Shown: positions 8,221 to 18,666, counted from the first letter of the stretch. The stretch is DNA of 64,000 nt from Aquimarina algicola (GCF_006443095.1 NZ_VFWZ01000003.1:372001-436000); one strand, 5' to 3'. Program-made: numbers and translations. Notes: generated from the sequence alone by a model not told the origin.

Positions 8221-9456
8221 CTACGCCTCTTCTTTACCTTTACGCAACTCAATAACTGTAATTTCTGGCCATATCCCTACTCTACCGGGAAAAGCATGAA
8301 AACCGAACCCTCTGTTTACATTAAGAAATCTTCCCATTTCGTTATACATACCCGCCCATTGCTTGTACACATATTGTACAGGACTCCATCGCATAAAACC
8401 AGGAATTTCGATACCAAACTGAAAACCATGAGTATGCCCACTCAAGGTTAGATGAAAATGATCTTCATGTTCCTTTACTTCATATTCCCAATGAGAAGGA
8501 TCATGACTCATTAGAATTTTAAAATCTTCTTTATTTATTTTTTGAGATGCTTTTTCTAAATCTCCAGCTTTTTTAAAATTATGTCCCCAGTTTTCAACTC
8601 CTACGATAGCTATTCGTTGTCCGTCTTTTTCTATAAAGTCACTATCATTAAGTAACAGATTAAAATTGATTTTAGTATGTATATCCTTTATTGCCTGAAA
8701 GTTATTCTCTTTTTCTTCCTGACTCTCCCAAGTTACATATTCACCATAATCATGATTCCCCAGAACAGAGTATTTACCATATTTATACTCTTTAATTCTA
8801 TTAAAAGTATCAATCCAATCATCCATTTCGCTTGCTACTGTATTCACAATATCACCGGTAAACAAAAGCATATCTGTATCTTGCTCATTAATAAGGTCTA
8901 TTGCATATTCAATTTTATCAGCATCATCAAAACTCCCAGAGTGAATGTCAGAAATCTGAGTAAGCCTAAAACCATCAAACGCAGAAGGAAGATCGTCAAA
9001 GTACAATACGTGTTTTAGGACTTTAAAATTATATTTTCCTTTTACTATACCATACAAAAGCCCTGCAAAAGGTATCGAAGCAACCCCTAATGCTAATTGA
9101 GATAAGAATTTTCTTCTCCCGGGAAAGTATCCCATTTCATTCTCTCCAGTAGAAGGAATAATATATCTGTAAATAGCAACAATGACTCTTATAATATCTT
9201 CACCAAACATAAAAAGCACCAATACAATCTTTGGCACTACTGTGAGCATAATCATACCACTTGCTCTTAATGTATATTTTGTTGGCCCAACGCTTCTGTC
9301 ATAATTTGCAAAAACATAAATTACATACCCCAAAATCAATATCGAAATCACTATATACGACAACTGTATCCATTGGTTTTTTGCAATAGTTCGTATGGCT
9401 TGATAAGCATAAAGCTCTATCAATAAATAAATAAGTATAGGAATTAACCAACGCAT
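8221..9456 (-). CDS. Membrane-anchored metallophosphoesterase (YkuE/YaeI-like)
   Basis: The N-terminal 110 or so residues contain three or four hydrophobic segments. The rest is a calcineurin-type phosphoesterase with metal ligands in DIHSG, GDIVN, GNHDYG, SHDPSHW and SGHTHGFQ. The His/Asp set is complete, so a dinuclear-metal phosphohydrolase is expected. Relatives such as YkuE and YaeI act at the membrane, some on lipid pyrophosphates; the substrate here is unknown. An FPGRRKF segment precedes another hydrophobic stretch before the catalytic domain. It lies upstream of the cysteine-less thioredoxin gene on the same strand. Confidence 0.88.
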   Translation of the reverse strand: MRWLIPILIYLLIELYAYQAIRTIAKNQWIQLSYIVISILILGYVIYVFANYDRSVGPTKYTLRASGMIMLTVVPKIVLVLFMFGEDIIRVIVAIYRYIIPSTGENEMGYFPGRRKFLSQLALGVASIPFAGLLYGIVKGKYNFKVLKHVLYFDDLPSAFDGFRLTQISDIHSGSFDDADKIEYAIDLINEQDTDMLLFTGDIVNTVASEMDDWIDTFNRIKEYKYGKYSVLGNHDYGEYVTWESQEEKENNFQAIKDIHTKINFNLLLNDSDFIEKDGQRIAIVGVENWGHNFKKAGDLEKASQKINKEDFKILMSHDPSHWEYEVKEHEDHFHLTLSGHTHGFQFGIEIPGFMRWSPVQYVYKQWAGMYNEMGRFLNVNRGFGFHAFPGRVGIWPEITVIELRKGKEEA

Positions 9457-9636
9457 CTTTTCTAAATAAGTCTAATTTTTTTGACAAAACTATCTTACCT
9501 TTTTAACTTCTGAATATTTTTAAGTAAAAATTAACGGTAAACAAATTTTAATTCCTAAATCCATTAAAATAAGTAAGCTACCTTTCATAAATCTTAATAA
9601 ATTCTTTTAGTACTAAGATTTTTATTTGTAACTTCG

Positions 9637-9774
9637 TTTCACTTATAAATTATTCAAAACAAAGAAATACCGTATTATAAAAAATTACTATCGTATTTAT
9701 AGCAGTTGATACATTGTTATCAATTTTATTTTGGGGCGAAGTGCCGTCATATATTGGCGGCATTTCTTTTTTTA
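9637..9774 (+). ncRNA. Candidate small RNA or polA leader with own terminator
   Basis: This lies in the 396-bp space between the divergent phosphoesterase and polA genes. A TAACTTCG element at 9629-9636 fits the -7 consensus TAnnTTTG/TTCG, with TTTAG about 19 nt upstream. Downstream is a TTGATA/TATCAA hairpin near 9708. A GC-rich stem follows (9742-9748 with 9756-9762) and then a T-run to 9774. That would give a transcript of about 130 nt ending before polA. It could instead be an attenuator in the polA leader. The 5' end is a guess. Confidence 0.4.
9742..9774 (+). terminator. Terminator upstream of polA
   Basis: A 7-bp stem (9742-9748 with 9756-9762, one G-T pair) is followed by an almost unbroken T-run of 12 nt. 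It points toward polA, although no protein gene lies before it on this strand. Confidence 0.65.
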
Positions 9775-9852
9775 TTTCTCACATTACATTATTGACTTTA
9801 TAATTTCAGAAATCTTCTTTCTATATTGCACCTCTAAAATCAGATTTATATT

Positions 9853-12678
9853 ATGTCACAAAAACGTCTTTTTCTACTTGATGCTTATGCTTTGATTTTT
9901 AGAGGTTATTATGCACTGATCAAAAATCCCAGAGTAAACTCTAAAGGTCAAGATACTTCTGCAATCATGGGTTTTGTAAACTCATTATTTGATGTAATCA
10001 AAAGAGAAAGGCCAGACCACTTAGCAGTTGCTTTTGACAAAGAAGGCAGTAAAGATAGATTAGAGATTTTTCCTGATTATAAAGCGAATCGCGATGAAAC
10101 TCCCGAAGCAATTAGAATTGCAGTACCAATCATTCAGGACATTTTAAAAGCAATGCACATTCCTATCATCGAGCAAGCAGGAGTTGAAGCTGATGATTTG
10201 ATAGGAACTATTGCCAAACAAGCAGAAAAGCAAGGGTATAAAACCTACATGGTAACTCCTGATAAAGATTATGCTCAATTAGTCTCAGATAATATTTTTA
10301 TGTATCGCCCCGCAAGAATGGGTAATGGTATTGAGATTTGGGGTATCCCAGAGGTTCAAAAAAGATTTGAAGTAGAGAGACCTGAACAAGTAATTGATTA
10401 TTTAGGAATGATGGGAGATGCAGTGGATAATATTCCGGGATTACCGGGTGTAGGAGACAAAACTGCTAAAAAATTTATTGCCGCCTACGGTTCTATGGAA
10501 GGCTTATTAGAGAATACCGATAAGCTCAAGGGGAAAATGAAAGAAAAAGTAGAAGCCAATGCAGAATTAGGTCTCTTATCCAAAAAGCTTGCTACTATCA
10601 TGATAGACTGTGATGTTACCTTCAGCGAGGATGACTATGTACTTTCTGAACCTGATAGCAAAAAGGTACAAGAGATTTTTGAAGAACTAGAATTCAGAAG
10701 GCTTAAAGATCAGTTTATTAAGATTTTTTCTAAGGAAGAAGACTCCGTACAAAACAGTGGTTCTTCTACTAGCAAAAAAAGTACTACACAAGCAGGAGCA
10801 GGTCAATTCTCGTTATTTGGAGAAAATATTGAAAATGGAGCTGAGACAGATACTTTCTCTAATAGAAAAACAATTGCAAACACTAACCATTTCTATCAAA
10901 GTATAGCACCGGGGATGGCAATGAAGCTTTTTGTACAAAACTTATTAAAACAAGAACACGTATGTTTTGATACAGAAACCACAGGTCTTGATGCGCTAAC
11001 AGCAGAATTGGTTGGTATCGCGTTTTCATGGGAAATAGGCAAAGGCTATTACATTCCATTTCCTGAAAACAAAGAAGATGCACAAGAATTCATAGAGATT
11101 TTACGCCCATTTTTTGAATCCGATACCGTTGTAAAGATTGGCCAAAATCTAAAATATGATATCAAAGTATTGGCAAAATACAATGTAGAAGTCAAAGGAG
11201 AGCTTTTTGACACCATGTTAGCTCATTATCTTATCAATCCCGATATGAGACATAATATGGATGTACTTTCAGAAACCTATCTAAACTACACCCCAATATC
11301 TATCACAGAATTGATTGGTAAAAAAGGTAAAAACCAACTTTCATTCAGGCAAGTTCCTCTCGAAAAGCAAACAGAATATGCTGTTGAAGACGCGGATATC
11401 ACTTTTCAATTAAAAGAGCATTTTGCTCCAGAACTCAATGCTGCCAACACTCTTTCGTTGTTCAAAGACATCGAAATTCCTTTGCTGAGGGTATTAGCCG
11501 ATATGGAAATTGAAGGGATTAATCTAGACAAAGCATTCTTAAAGTCTCTCTCACAAGAACTTGATAATGATATTACTTCTCTTGAACAAAAAATCTATCA
11601 AGAAGCAGGAGAAGAATTCAACATAGCCTCTCCAAAACAACTTGGAGTAATTCTTTTTGAAAAAATGAAACTCGTAGACAAGCCCAAAAAGACAAAAACT
11701 GGGCAATATTCTACCGCAGAAGATGTACTTTCTTATCTAGCAAAAGATCATGAGATTATAAGAAACATTTTAGAATTTAGAGGACTCTCCAAATTAAAGA
11801 GCACTTATGTAGACGCATTACCGAACCAGGTTAATGTTGTTTCTGAGCGAGTTCATACAGACTATATGCAAACTGTAGCAGCTACAGGAAGATTAAGTTC
11901 TAATAATCCTAACTTACAAAATATTCCTATCCGCACAGAAAGAGGACGACAGGTAAGAAAAGCATTTATACCAAGGAACGATGAATACACGCTGCTTGCA
12001 GCCGATTACTCACAAATAGAACTACGAATCATTGCCGCTTTAAGCAAAGAGGAAACCATGATTCAAGCTTTTAAAAATGGAGAAGACATTCACGCCTCTA
12101 CAGCTGCAAGGGTATTTAATGTACCTATCGAAGAAGTTAGCAGAGAACAACGTGGTAACGCAAAGACTGTAAATTTTGGTATCATCTATGGTGTTTCAGC
12201 ATTTGGATTAAGTAACCAAACGAGCCTTACCAGAAGCGAATCAAAAGACCTTATTGACACTTACTACAAGACGTATCCCAAATTACGAAATTATATTAGT
12301 GAACAAGTAGATTTTGCAAGAGAGCACGGATATGTACAGACAGTTTTAGGCAGAAGACGCTATCTAAAAGATATAAACTCTGCTAATGCCGTAGTTCGTG
12401 GAGCTGCAGAACGTAATGCTGTAAATGCACCGATACAAGGTAGTGCCGCTGATATTATTAAAATTGCGATGATCAATATTCATAAAAAACTAAAAGAAGG
12501 AAACTATAAAACAAAAATGCTATTACAGGTTCATGATGAATTGGTATTTGATGTCTACAAACCTGAGTTAGATGAAATAAAAACCATGATCAAGACTGAA
12601 ATGGAAAATGCATATCAACTAGAAGTACCATTGGATGTTGATCTTGGATTGGGAAATAATTGGCTAGAAGCACATTAA
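9853..12678 (+). CDS. polA: DNA polymerase I
   Basis: The 941-residue protein has all three domains. The N-terminal 5'-3' exonuclease starts with LLDAYALIFRGYYAL and has the GVEADDLIGT and GDAVDNIPG motifs. The 3'-5' exonuclease keeps its acidic residues in FDTETTGLD (about 371), QNLKYD (about 430) and YAVEDAD (about 509), so proofreading should be active. The polymerase has motif A AADYSQIELR (about 716), motif B RGNAKTVNFGIIYG (about 768) and motif C VHDEL (about 892). It is used in Okazaki-fragment maturation and excision repair. The gene is probably monocistronic and converges on a lipoprotein gene 29 bp downstream. Confidence 0.97.
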   Translation: MSQKRLFLLDAYALIFRGYYALIKNPRVNSKGQDTSAIMGFVNSLFDVIKRERPDHLAVAFDKEGSKDRLEIFPDYKANRDETPEAIRIAVPIIQDILKAMHIPIIEQAGVEADDLIGTIAKQAEKQGYKTYMVTPDKDYAQLVSDNIFMYRPARMGNGIEIWGIPEVQKRFEVERPEQVIDYLGMMGDAVDNIPGLPGVGDKTAKKFIAAYGSMEGLLENTDKLKGKMKEKVEANAELGLLSKKLATIMIDCDVTFSEDDYVLSEPDSKKVQEIFEELEFRRLKDQFIKIFSKEEDSVQNSGSSTSKKSTTQAGAGQFSLFGENIENGAETDTFSNRKTIANTNHFYQSIAPGMAMKLFVQNLLKQEHVCFDTETTGLDALTAELVGIAFSWEIGKGYYIPFPENKEDAQEFIEILRPFFESDTVVKIGQNLKYDIKVLAKYNVEVKGELFDTMLAHYLINPDMRHNMDVLSETYLNYTPISITELIGKKGKNQLSFRQVPLEKQTEYAVEDADITFQLKEHFAPELNAANTLSLFKDIEIPLLRVLADMEIEGINLDKAFLKSLSQELDNDITSLEQKIYQEAGEEFNIASPKQLGVILFEKMKLVDKPKKTKTGQYSTAEDVLSYLAKDHEIIRNILEFRGLSKLKSTYVDALPNQVNVVSERVHTDYMQTVAATGRLSSNNPNLQNIPIRTERGRQVRKAFIPRNDEYTLLAADYSQIELRIIAALSKEETMIQAFKNGEDIHASTAARVFNVPIEEVSREQRGNAKTVNFGIIYGVSAFGLSNQTSLTRSESKDLIDTYYKTYPKLRNYISEQVDFAREHGYVQTVLGRRRYLKDINSANAVVRGAAERNAVNAPIQGSAADIIKIAMINIHKKLKEGNYKTKMLLQVHDELVFDVYKPELDEIKTMIKTEMENAYQLEVPLDVDLGLGNNWLEAH

Positions 12679-12707
12679 AAAGAGATACCAACCTTAAAAA
12701 CAGCATG

Positions 12708-13223
12708 TTATTTTTCAAATACTAACACATAAGTCCCATTTGTAGTAGTTATAGCACCTTCTGAATCTCTATTTACAAGAATTAAACTTTGCTCTTCAGA
12801 AGTCATAACCCCATTAATTAAAGACATTAATAAGGTTTGATCAATCTCATTAAAAACATAGTTTAATACTACAACTTCATTTTCTTGTGTATAAGTACCC
12901 TGTATATCTTGAGTAGTACAAATTATATTTTGCACAGGCATACCAGTATCATTAATCTCTTGTTCTAAAAAGGTAAACCGCCCTGTAAACGTACCATCCT
13001 CATTCAAACGAATAAAAGAACTGTTATGACAATCTGTTTCTAAAATCTGATTTTCAGACGATACCTTGTCATTATTTATATCTGTACCAGGATTAGTATT
13101 GTATCCTACCAAAGAATATATACCTAAGACTGGTATTTTTACATCTCCAGCATCATCATCTGATACACATGAAAATGCAAACGCAATAAGAAAAACTAAA
13201 GAAGTAATGATTTTTAAACGCAT
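12708..13223 (-). CDS. Lipoprotein, lipocalin-like (171 aa)
   Basis: The N-terminus is a signal peptide with a lipobox (FAFSC; Cys about residue 19), followed by SDDDAGD. Acidic residues after the cysteine resemble the export signal of surface lipoproteins in this phylum. The remainder has alternating beta-type segments with a GTFTGRFTF strand and a GTYTQENEVVVL strand, like the lipocalin-like domains common in flavobacterial lipoproteins. It is probably anchored in the outer membrane. The ligand is unknown. It precedes the serine hydrolase stop by 54 bp on the same strand. Confidence 0.7.
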   Translation of the reverse strand: MRLKIITSLVFLIAFAFSCVSDDDAGDVKIPVLGIYSLVGYNTNPGTDINNDKVSSENQILETDCHNSSFIRLNEDGTFTGRFTFLEQEINDTGMPVQNIICTTQDIQGTYTQENEVVVLNYVFNEIDQTLLMSLINGVMTSEEQSLILVNRDSEGAITTTNGTYVLVFEK

Positions 13224-13276
13224 TTTAATGGTATAATAAAAAAAGATACTTTGTAAATATAACCATTTAGTGCTTA

Positions 13277-14491
13277 TTAAAATTTTTGTTTTTCGGATCC
13301 AGTCTTATTCATATTGATATAAAAATCATAATAATTCAAAAAGGTTGGAACAGTAACCGGGCTCAGAAGATTTGGAGCATTAAAAAGCGCGCAAATAGCA
13401 ATCTTGTTTTCCGGGTCTACCATTAGTTCTGCTTTATATTGGTTCACATTTCCACTATGATAGATTAAAGTTCTACCCCTATAATCAAGAATACGGTATC
13501 CTTTGGCGTAAAAAGAATCCACTACACCTTCCCAATAATTAACATTAATGTCTTCATTATTTGTACAGATAAAAGGATTAAAAACTGTAGCCAAAGCTTG
13601 AGGAGAAATAATATCAGGCCTATATCCTAATAATATTTTTAAATACTCACTCATATCCGTAATAGAAGCATTAACACCACCCGCAGCAGCTACATTATAA
13701 TAGTTTTTATGAATAGAAGTGATATTATACCGCTTAGCATAAGGATTAAAACTATGAGGCAAAGCTACATTATCATTACTCTTTATAGCATTGTATGTAC
13801 TCGAAGCATTATACATTTTTGCAGGAATAAATAATCTCTCTTGTATCAATTGATCAAAAGGGACATTAGTTTCTTTCTCCATTACTTTTTCTATAATAGA
13901 AAAAATAGCATTTTGATATTCGTAATCAACCCCTTCTTTAGCAATAACTCCTTTATATCTAAATTGAGGAATAATTCTATCCAGCGGTAAACCTTTATGA
14001 ATAAGCTTCGTATATGTATATTTATACAGCCCGGTTGTATGAGACAGCAAGTGATTCACCTCTATCCTTTCAGCCTGTTCACGATCTCTTAAAGAAAAAC
14101 GATTGATAGACGCTTTAATCAATTGATTCCATTTTAATTCATTATGATCAACTAGATTCCCTGCTAAAACCGAAGTTACTCCTTTTGATAAGCTAGCGAT
14201 CCTAAAAACCGTATTCACATCTACAGAATCAATTGTGTTTACAGCTTTTACTCCATAACCTTTTTTCAAAACAACTGTAGAATCCTTTATAATAACAAGT
14301 GCTGCCCCCGGGCATTCAGAAATTTGAAAATTAGTTTTAAAAAAGCGCTCATAATGATCAATAAAATTCTGAAATGAAACATCAGGATCAACAACTTCTT
14401 CAACGATTTCTACTTCTTCTTCAGATTTTTGTTCAACTTTTTTACAACAAAAAAACAATACCAATACACTACAAAAGAAATATTTACTCAT
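13277..14491 (-). CDS. Serine hydrolase, beta-lactamase class C/PBP4-like lipoprotein
   Basis: The catalytic motifs are present: SLSK in FRIASLSKG (the SxxK nucleophile and base), YQN in YEYQNAIF (YxN), and HSG near the C-terminus (in place of KTG). This is the class C beta-lactamase/DD-peptidase fold, used by various esterases and peptidases. The start chosen is ATG 14489-14491, nine codons after the first possible one, because it gives a compact signal peptide with a CC lipobox (LFFCCKK). A long acidic stretch follows. A clear paralogue lies at 58758-60029. The substrate is unknown. Confidence 0.85.
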   Translation of the reverse strand: MSKYFFCSVLVLFFCCKKVEQKSEEEVEIVEEVVDPDVSFQNFIDHYERFFKTNFQISECPGAALVIIKDSTVVLKKGYGVKAVNTIDSVDVNTVFRIASLSKGVTSVLAGNLVDHNELKWNQLIKASINRFSLRDREQAERIEVNHLLSHTTGLYKYTYTKLIHKGLPLDRIIPQFRYKGVIAKEGVDYEYQNAIFSIIEKVMEKETNVPFDQLIQERLFIPAKMYNASSTYNAIKSNDNVALPHSFNPYAKRYNITSIHKNYYNVAAAGGVNASITDMSEYLKILLGYRPDIISPQALATVFNPFICTNNEDINVNYWEGVVDSFYAKGYRILDYRGRTLIYHSGNVNQYKAELMVDPENKIAICALFNAPNLLSPVTVPTFLNYYDFYINMNKTGSEKQKF

Positions 14492-14641
14492 ATAAAAACA
14501 ATATGATGCAAAATACATTTTAAATCAATACTAAAATCGAAGTTCTGCAAGCATTTAAAAAGCATCTACTTTAACTCCTTGATTATCTGAGAAAACAATA
14601 TCAATATTCCATAACTCAATTCGCAATCTTTTTATTTAGAA

Positions 14642-17341
14642 TTACAATACAAATCGATATGTTAGTTTTATAAGAAAAGTATTTTCTGGTTGTTGCCCTA
14701 GAATCTGATCATCCAAACTTCTAAAAAGATGCTGCCTAGAATCGCCATCACCTGTTATTCCTTGTGACCAAACCAAAAACAACTCTGATCCCGGTATATA
14801 CTCCCAACGTAATACCAGATTAGATCTAAATTGAACAAAAGCAAAATCAGGATTATCAAAAGTATAATCTTCAACCCCATCTTTGTCTTCATCTACAGAA
14901 TACTCATCATCAGTTTCATTAAATAAAATTTGAGTAGTATCAAATAAGGTAACCCGTTCACTCAAATCATTAGCTACAGCATTATTAACAAAGTTGAAAT
15001 CTTTATATCTACCTCGAGATATAAAAGGTTCGCCGTAATACTGTATTGTAAGATTAGGATTAATATTATAATTGAGACGAATACTAGTGCTTAATGTTTG
15101 TTGATCTATATCACCGGTAATATACCTAGGAACTCCATTAAAATCGACTTCATCTACATATTGTGTTTTATTAGGCTCAAGTCTGAATTCTGGATTGAGT
15201 GATATGCTCAGCGCATTAAATGGTTGATATCTGAGTCTTAGTACAAACCTATTAAAAGAAAAACTATTTTGCTGTGCTCTCGACCCACTATATCCAACGG
15301 TAAAATTAAATCTTTTCCTCTGGTCAGAACCAAAAAACAGATATGCAAAATTCTCATCAGAAAATCGCCATCTCGGACCTCCACGTAAAAAGGTATTTGT
15401 AAAAATCCTAGGCTTGTGACCAAAACCAAGCTCTGTCCACCAATTATTTTGATAATTCATAAAGCCTTCAACCTGATATTGGATACGATTATAATTACCC
15501 TCAAAATCAAAAGTGGTAAACTGATCGAGTTTAATATTAGCTCTTCTATAAAACTTTGTTGGTTTCAAAAACAAATATCTTGCGCTAATAAACTGTCTAA
15601 TATCATCTGCTTGTCTCAAAAAACCAATATCATTTAACTCTAACTCTGGTGAACGCCAGAACACACCTGCTTCGTATCTCCATCTACCGCCACCTGATTT
15701 TCCGCCTACCAATTTGCCCCCAGTACCCGTTAATGAAGTTCTATTGGGATCGACCTCTACATGATCGGCATCTACTCTTTGAAAAAGATGTGTAAGTTCT
15801 TTTTGTGTTTCTTCTATAGCTTCTTTTGACCCTGTGACATGACTCGCTACTATATTACCTTCTATAAAATATTTTCTTTCTTTCCAATTATGCCTAAAAT
15901 CTAATCCGGCAGAATAAGCAGACTCCCTCAAGAGGTTTAAATTATTTTCGCGTGTTCCAACCACTTCAATGGTTTCGTCTGTATTTGGATCTTCTTCATC
16001 GATATCAAAAGCATTTCCCAAATCTCGATGTGTTGCAGTAAAAATTCCACCAATAAAGGAATTCCTATTATTAAAATCTTTTTGAACTCTACTTACAAAA
16101 TAATTTGTTAATGGCTCTACAATAGCTTCTCTCCTATTACCATTTTCATCTTCGATTTTAGCTATTTCTCTAGAAGTAACACTTTCTAAAATACCGATAG
16201 ACCATCCATTTTTTGTTTTCCCACTAAATTTTGCCGCTCCCAGAATTGTCGTATTTGAAGGCCTATCTATAAACTCATCATCAATCTCTGATATAGAACC
16301 TTGTGGAGTTCTCCCTATTCTTCTTGAGTAAAACACATTATCTTGACCGTTTGCAAATTGATAATCAAAAATGTTTTTATTTTCTACAAAAAAAGGACGC
16401 TGTTCTCTAAAAAAGATTTGAAAACCATCTAAAGCAATCGCTGCAGGGTCTGCTTCTACTTGCCCAAAATCAGGATTAACAGTTAGATCGAGAGTAAGAT
16501 CATTTGTAATACCGATTTTAGCATCTAATCCTCCATTAAGTTTAAAATCTTGTCCATCCCTAAAAGGATTATTTTCTTCCTCTGGATATGTATCTAGTTG
16601 TGTTACTCCAAACGGTTGGATTTCTAACTGTTTTTGTGGCTGGATATCCAACAGTCCATGTAACTCACCAAACTCACTTACCCATCCTGGTGCATCTTGA
16701 GGTATTCTTTGCCAAACAGATCTTTCATCATTTCTAAAAAACCTTCGGTTTACCTGTAATCCCCATATCTGTTCCTTACTTTTTCCAAATTTTAATTGAC
16801 TTAGAGGAATCTTTACTTCTGCAATCCACCCATCTTTATCGATACTCGTTGCTGTATACCAAATAGGATTCCAACTATCATCCCAATTATCTCCGTTTTG
16901 CGATATAAATTCATCTCCCTTTACTCCAGCAGCTGTTATAGTAAATGAAAAACCAGTTCTTTTGTCATGATAAGTATCTAAGTTAATCTCTACCCAATCT
17001 CCTGCAAAACCATCTCTACGAGACAACCTGTTTTCTATTTTTTCAGGCTCTGAATCAAAACATCTATAAGCTACATATATATATTTCTGATCATAAATAA
17101 TTTTGAATTTGGTTTGTTGAGAAGGAGGAGTATTCTCATCAGGTTCATTTTCTATAAAATCTCCTGTCCACTCTACAAGATCCCAAGCAGATTCATCTAA
17201 AACACCATCGATATTAGGAGCTTCAGTTCCATTTAGTGGTTTTGTTGTATAAATACGTTTTTCTACTTTCTGAATAGTATCCTGTGCATTAAAAGTTGTG
17301 GTAAGCAGAATAAAAATCAGAAAAGAGTAATATTTTTTCAT
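14642..17341 (-). CDS. DUF5916 outer-membrane protein with CBM9-like domain
   Basis: The 899-residue protein has a signal peptide (FLIFILLTTTFNAQ). Residues about 35-220 form a CBM9-like beta sandwich: IDGVLDESAWD, then YDQKYIYVAYRCFDSEP. The remainder is a long beta-rich region with alternating aromatic and polar strands, ending in the aromatic LIKLTYRFVL, as expected of an outer-membrane barrel. The region FGQVEADPAAIAL and FFREQRPFFVENK is characteristic of DUF5916. Function is unknown; the family is often near peptidase or glycan-use genes. No partner lies in the same direction here except the serine hydrolase 150 bp downstream. Confidence 0.85.
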   Translation of the reverse strand: MKKYYSFLIFILLTTTFNAQDTIQKVEKRIYTTKPLNGTEAPNIDGVLDESAWDLVEWTGDFIENEPDENTPPSQQTKFKIIYDQKYIYVAYRCFDSEPEKIENRLSRRDGFAGDWVEINLDTYHDKRTGFSFTITAAGVKGDEFISQNGDNWDDSWNPIWYTATSIDKDGWIAEVKIPLSQLKFGKSKEQIWGLQVNRRFFRNDERSVWQRIPQDAPGWVSEFGELHGLLDIQPQKQLEIQPFGVTQLDTYPEEENNPFRDGQDFKLNGGLDAKIGITNDLTLDLTVNPDFGQVEADPAAIALDGFQIFFREQRPFFVENKNIFDYQFANGQDNVFYSRRIGRTPQGSISEIDDEFIDRPSNTTILGAAKFSGKTKNGWSIGILESVTSREIAKIEDENGNRREAIVEPLTNYFVSRVQKDFNNRNSFIGGIFTATHRDLGNAFDIDEEDPNTDETIEVVGTRENNLNLLRESAYSAGLDFRHNWKERKYFIEGNIVASHVTGSKEAIEETQKELTHLFQRVDADHVEVDPNRTSLTGTGGKLVGGKSGGGRWRYEAGVFWRSPELELNDIGFLRQADDIRQFISARYLFLKPTKFYRRANIKLDQFTTFDFEGNYNRIQYQVEGFMNYQNNWWTELGFGHKPRIFTNTFLRGGPRWRFSDENFAYLFFGSDQRKRFNFTVGYSGSRAQQNSFSFNRFVLRLRYQPFNALSISLNPEFRLEPNKTQYVDEVDFNGVPRYITGDIDQQTLSTSIRLNYNINPNLTIQYYGEPFISRGRYKDFNFVNNAVANDLSERVTLFDTTQILFNETDDEYSVDEDKDGVEDYTFDNPDFAFVQFRSNLVLRWEYIPGSELFLVWSQGITGDGDSRQHLFRSLDDQILGQQPENTFLIKLTYRFVL

Positions 17342-17542
17342 GAGATGTAGCGTGTTGTCTAAGTAAATGTATTTAACAGGATCAAATAATTTTATATTTG
17401 TAACACTTATCAGATATTTTTTAATAAAAAATTAACACAGTAAAATTAAAAACAATCAAAATCTACACTGTATTCTCAATAAACCAGATAGATGTTACTG
17501 AAAACCAATGCATCATCTAAAAAAAATAATATCAAATACCTA

Positions 17543-17573
17543 TTTGCTATATAAATATATAATTGTACATTTG
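17543..17573 (+). promoter_or_regulatory. Promoter of the rplM-rpsI operon
   Basis: TTTG at 17543-17546 and TACATTTG at 17566-17573 are separated by 19 nt. This is a near-ideal match to the Bacteroidota sigma-A pattern TTTG-N19-TAnnTTTG. It lies 54 bp before the rplM start. Confidence 0.85.
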
Positions 17574-17626
17574 CACCCCTATTTTATATAGGAAAAGGAA
17601 TGTTTAATTAGTAAAAAAGAATTAGT

Positions 17627-18082
17627 GTGGACACATTAAGTTACAAAACAGTATCTGCAAACAAGGGAACCGTTACCAAAGAATGGTTACATGTAGATGC
17701 TGAAGGACAGACTTTAGGACGTCTTTCTTCTGTAGTAGCTATACTACTTAGAGGTAAGCACAAACCTAATTTTACCCCACACGTTGATTGCGGTGATAAT
17801 GTAATTATTACTAACGCCGACAAAATCAACTTAACAGGAAAAAAGTGGACTGATAAATCATATATCCGTCACACAGGTTATCCTGGTGGGCAAAGAAGCC
17901 TTACTGCTCAGGAATTATATGACAAAAATCCAGAGCGTTTAATCGAAAAAGCGGTAAAAGGAATGTTACCTAAAAACAAATTAGGAGCAGCTTTATTCCG
18001 TAATTTAAAAGTGTATGCAGGAGCAGAACACAGTCATGAAGCTCAGCAACCTAAAACTATTAACTTAAAAGAATTTAAGTAA
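17627..18082 (+). CDS. rplM: 50S ribosomal protein L13
   Basis: The 151 residues match L13 along its length: [17 protein letters not shown] near the N-terminus, [17 protein letters not shown], then KMLPKN-type [10 protein letters not shown] and [16 protein letters not shown]. It is an early-assembling protein of the large subunit. The start is GTG at 17627, giving the flavobacterial N-terminus MDTLSYKT. Its stop overlaps the rpsI ATG by one base, so the two are translationally coupled. Confidence 0.97.
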   Translation: MDTLSYKTVSANKGTVTKEWLHVDAEGQTLGRLSSVVAILLRGKHKPNFTPHVDCGDNVIITNADKINLTGKKWTDKSYIRHTGYPGGQRSLTAQELYDKNPERLIEKAVKGMLPKNKLGAALFRNLKVYAGAEHSHEAQQPKTINLKEFK

Positions 18083-18468
18083 TGGAAGTTATTCACAAAA
18101 TTGGTCGTAGAAAAACGGCTGTAGCTAGAATTTATTTAAAAGACGGTTCTGGAAAAATCACAGTGAACAAAAGAGAGCTTGCTGAGTATTTCACAACCGG
18201 ACCTTTACAATACAAAGTAAACCAACCTCTTGTTATGACTAGCAATGAGGACAAGTACGATGTAATTGTAAACGTTTATGGAGGAGGAATCACAGGTCAG
18301 GCAGAAGCTGTACGTTTAGCAATATCTAGAGCTGTTTGCGAATTAGATGAAGAAAACAGATCTGTATTGAAGCCTGAAGGCCTATTAACACGTGATCCAA
18401 GAATGGTAGAACGTAAGAAATTTGGTCAGAAGAAAGCTCGTAAGAAATTCCAGTTCTCTAAACGTTAA
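18082..18468 (+). CDS. rpsI: 30S ribosomal protein S9
   Basis: The 128 residues show the S9 pattern: IGRRKTAVARIYLKDGSGKI at the N-terminus, VYGGGITGQAEAVRLAISRA in the middle, and the basic C-terminal tail KKARKKFQFSKR that reaches the P-site tRNA. It shares its start with the rplM stop. Confidence 0.97.
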   Translation: MEVIHKIGRRKTAVARIYLKDGSGKITVNKRELAEYFTTGPLQYKVNQPLVMTSNEDKYDVIVNVYGGGITGQAEAVRLAISRAVCELDEENRSVLKPEGLLTRDPRMVERKKFGQKKARKKFQFSKR

Positions 18469-18539
18469 TATATCGAACAATTGTATCGATATTTATCAAA
18501 GTTATTATTCTCAATTAAGAATTAACTTTAGATTTTAAT

Positions 18540-18666
18540 TAAAAATAAAAAACTGTATTTGTTGTTACCTCACAGAGGGTTAGTTTAGCATCTAAATGCA
18601 CAAGGCCATACATCAAAGTAGCCACTTGAGCATTGCTAATTCAACAGAACGTAAACTATTACAAAA
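18540..18666 (+). promoter_or_regulatory. rpsB leader, possibly regulatory
   Basis: The 198 bp between rpsI and rpsB include a stretch from about 18560 that is less AT-rich than the surroundings. It has short complementary pieces (for example CCACTTGAGC and GCATCTAAATG). S2 often represses its own mRNA through such leaders in other bacteria. I see no recognised motif, so this is a weak call. Confidence 0.25.
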
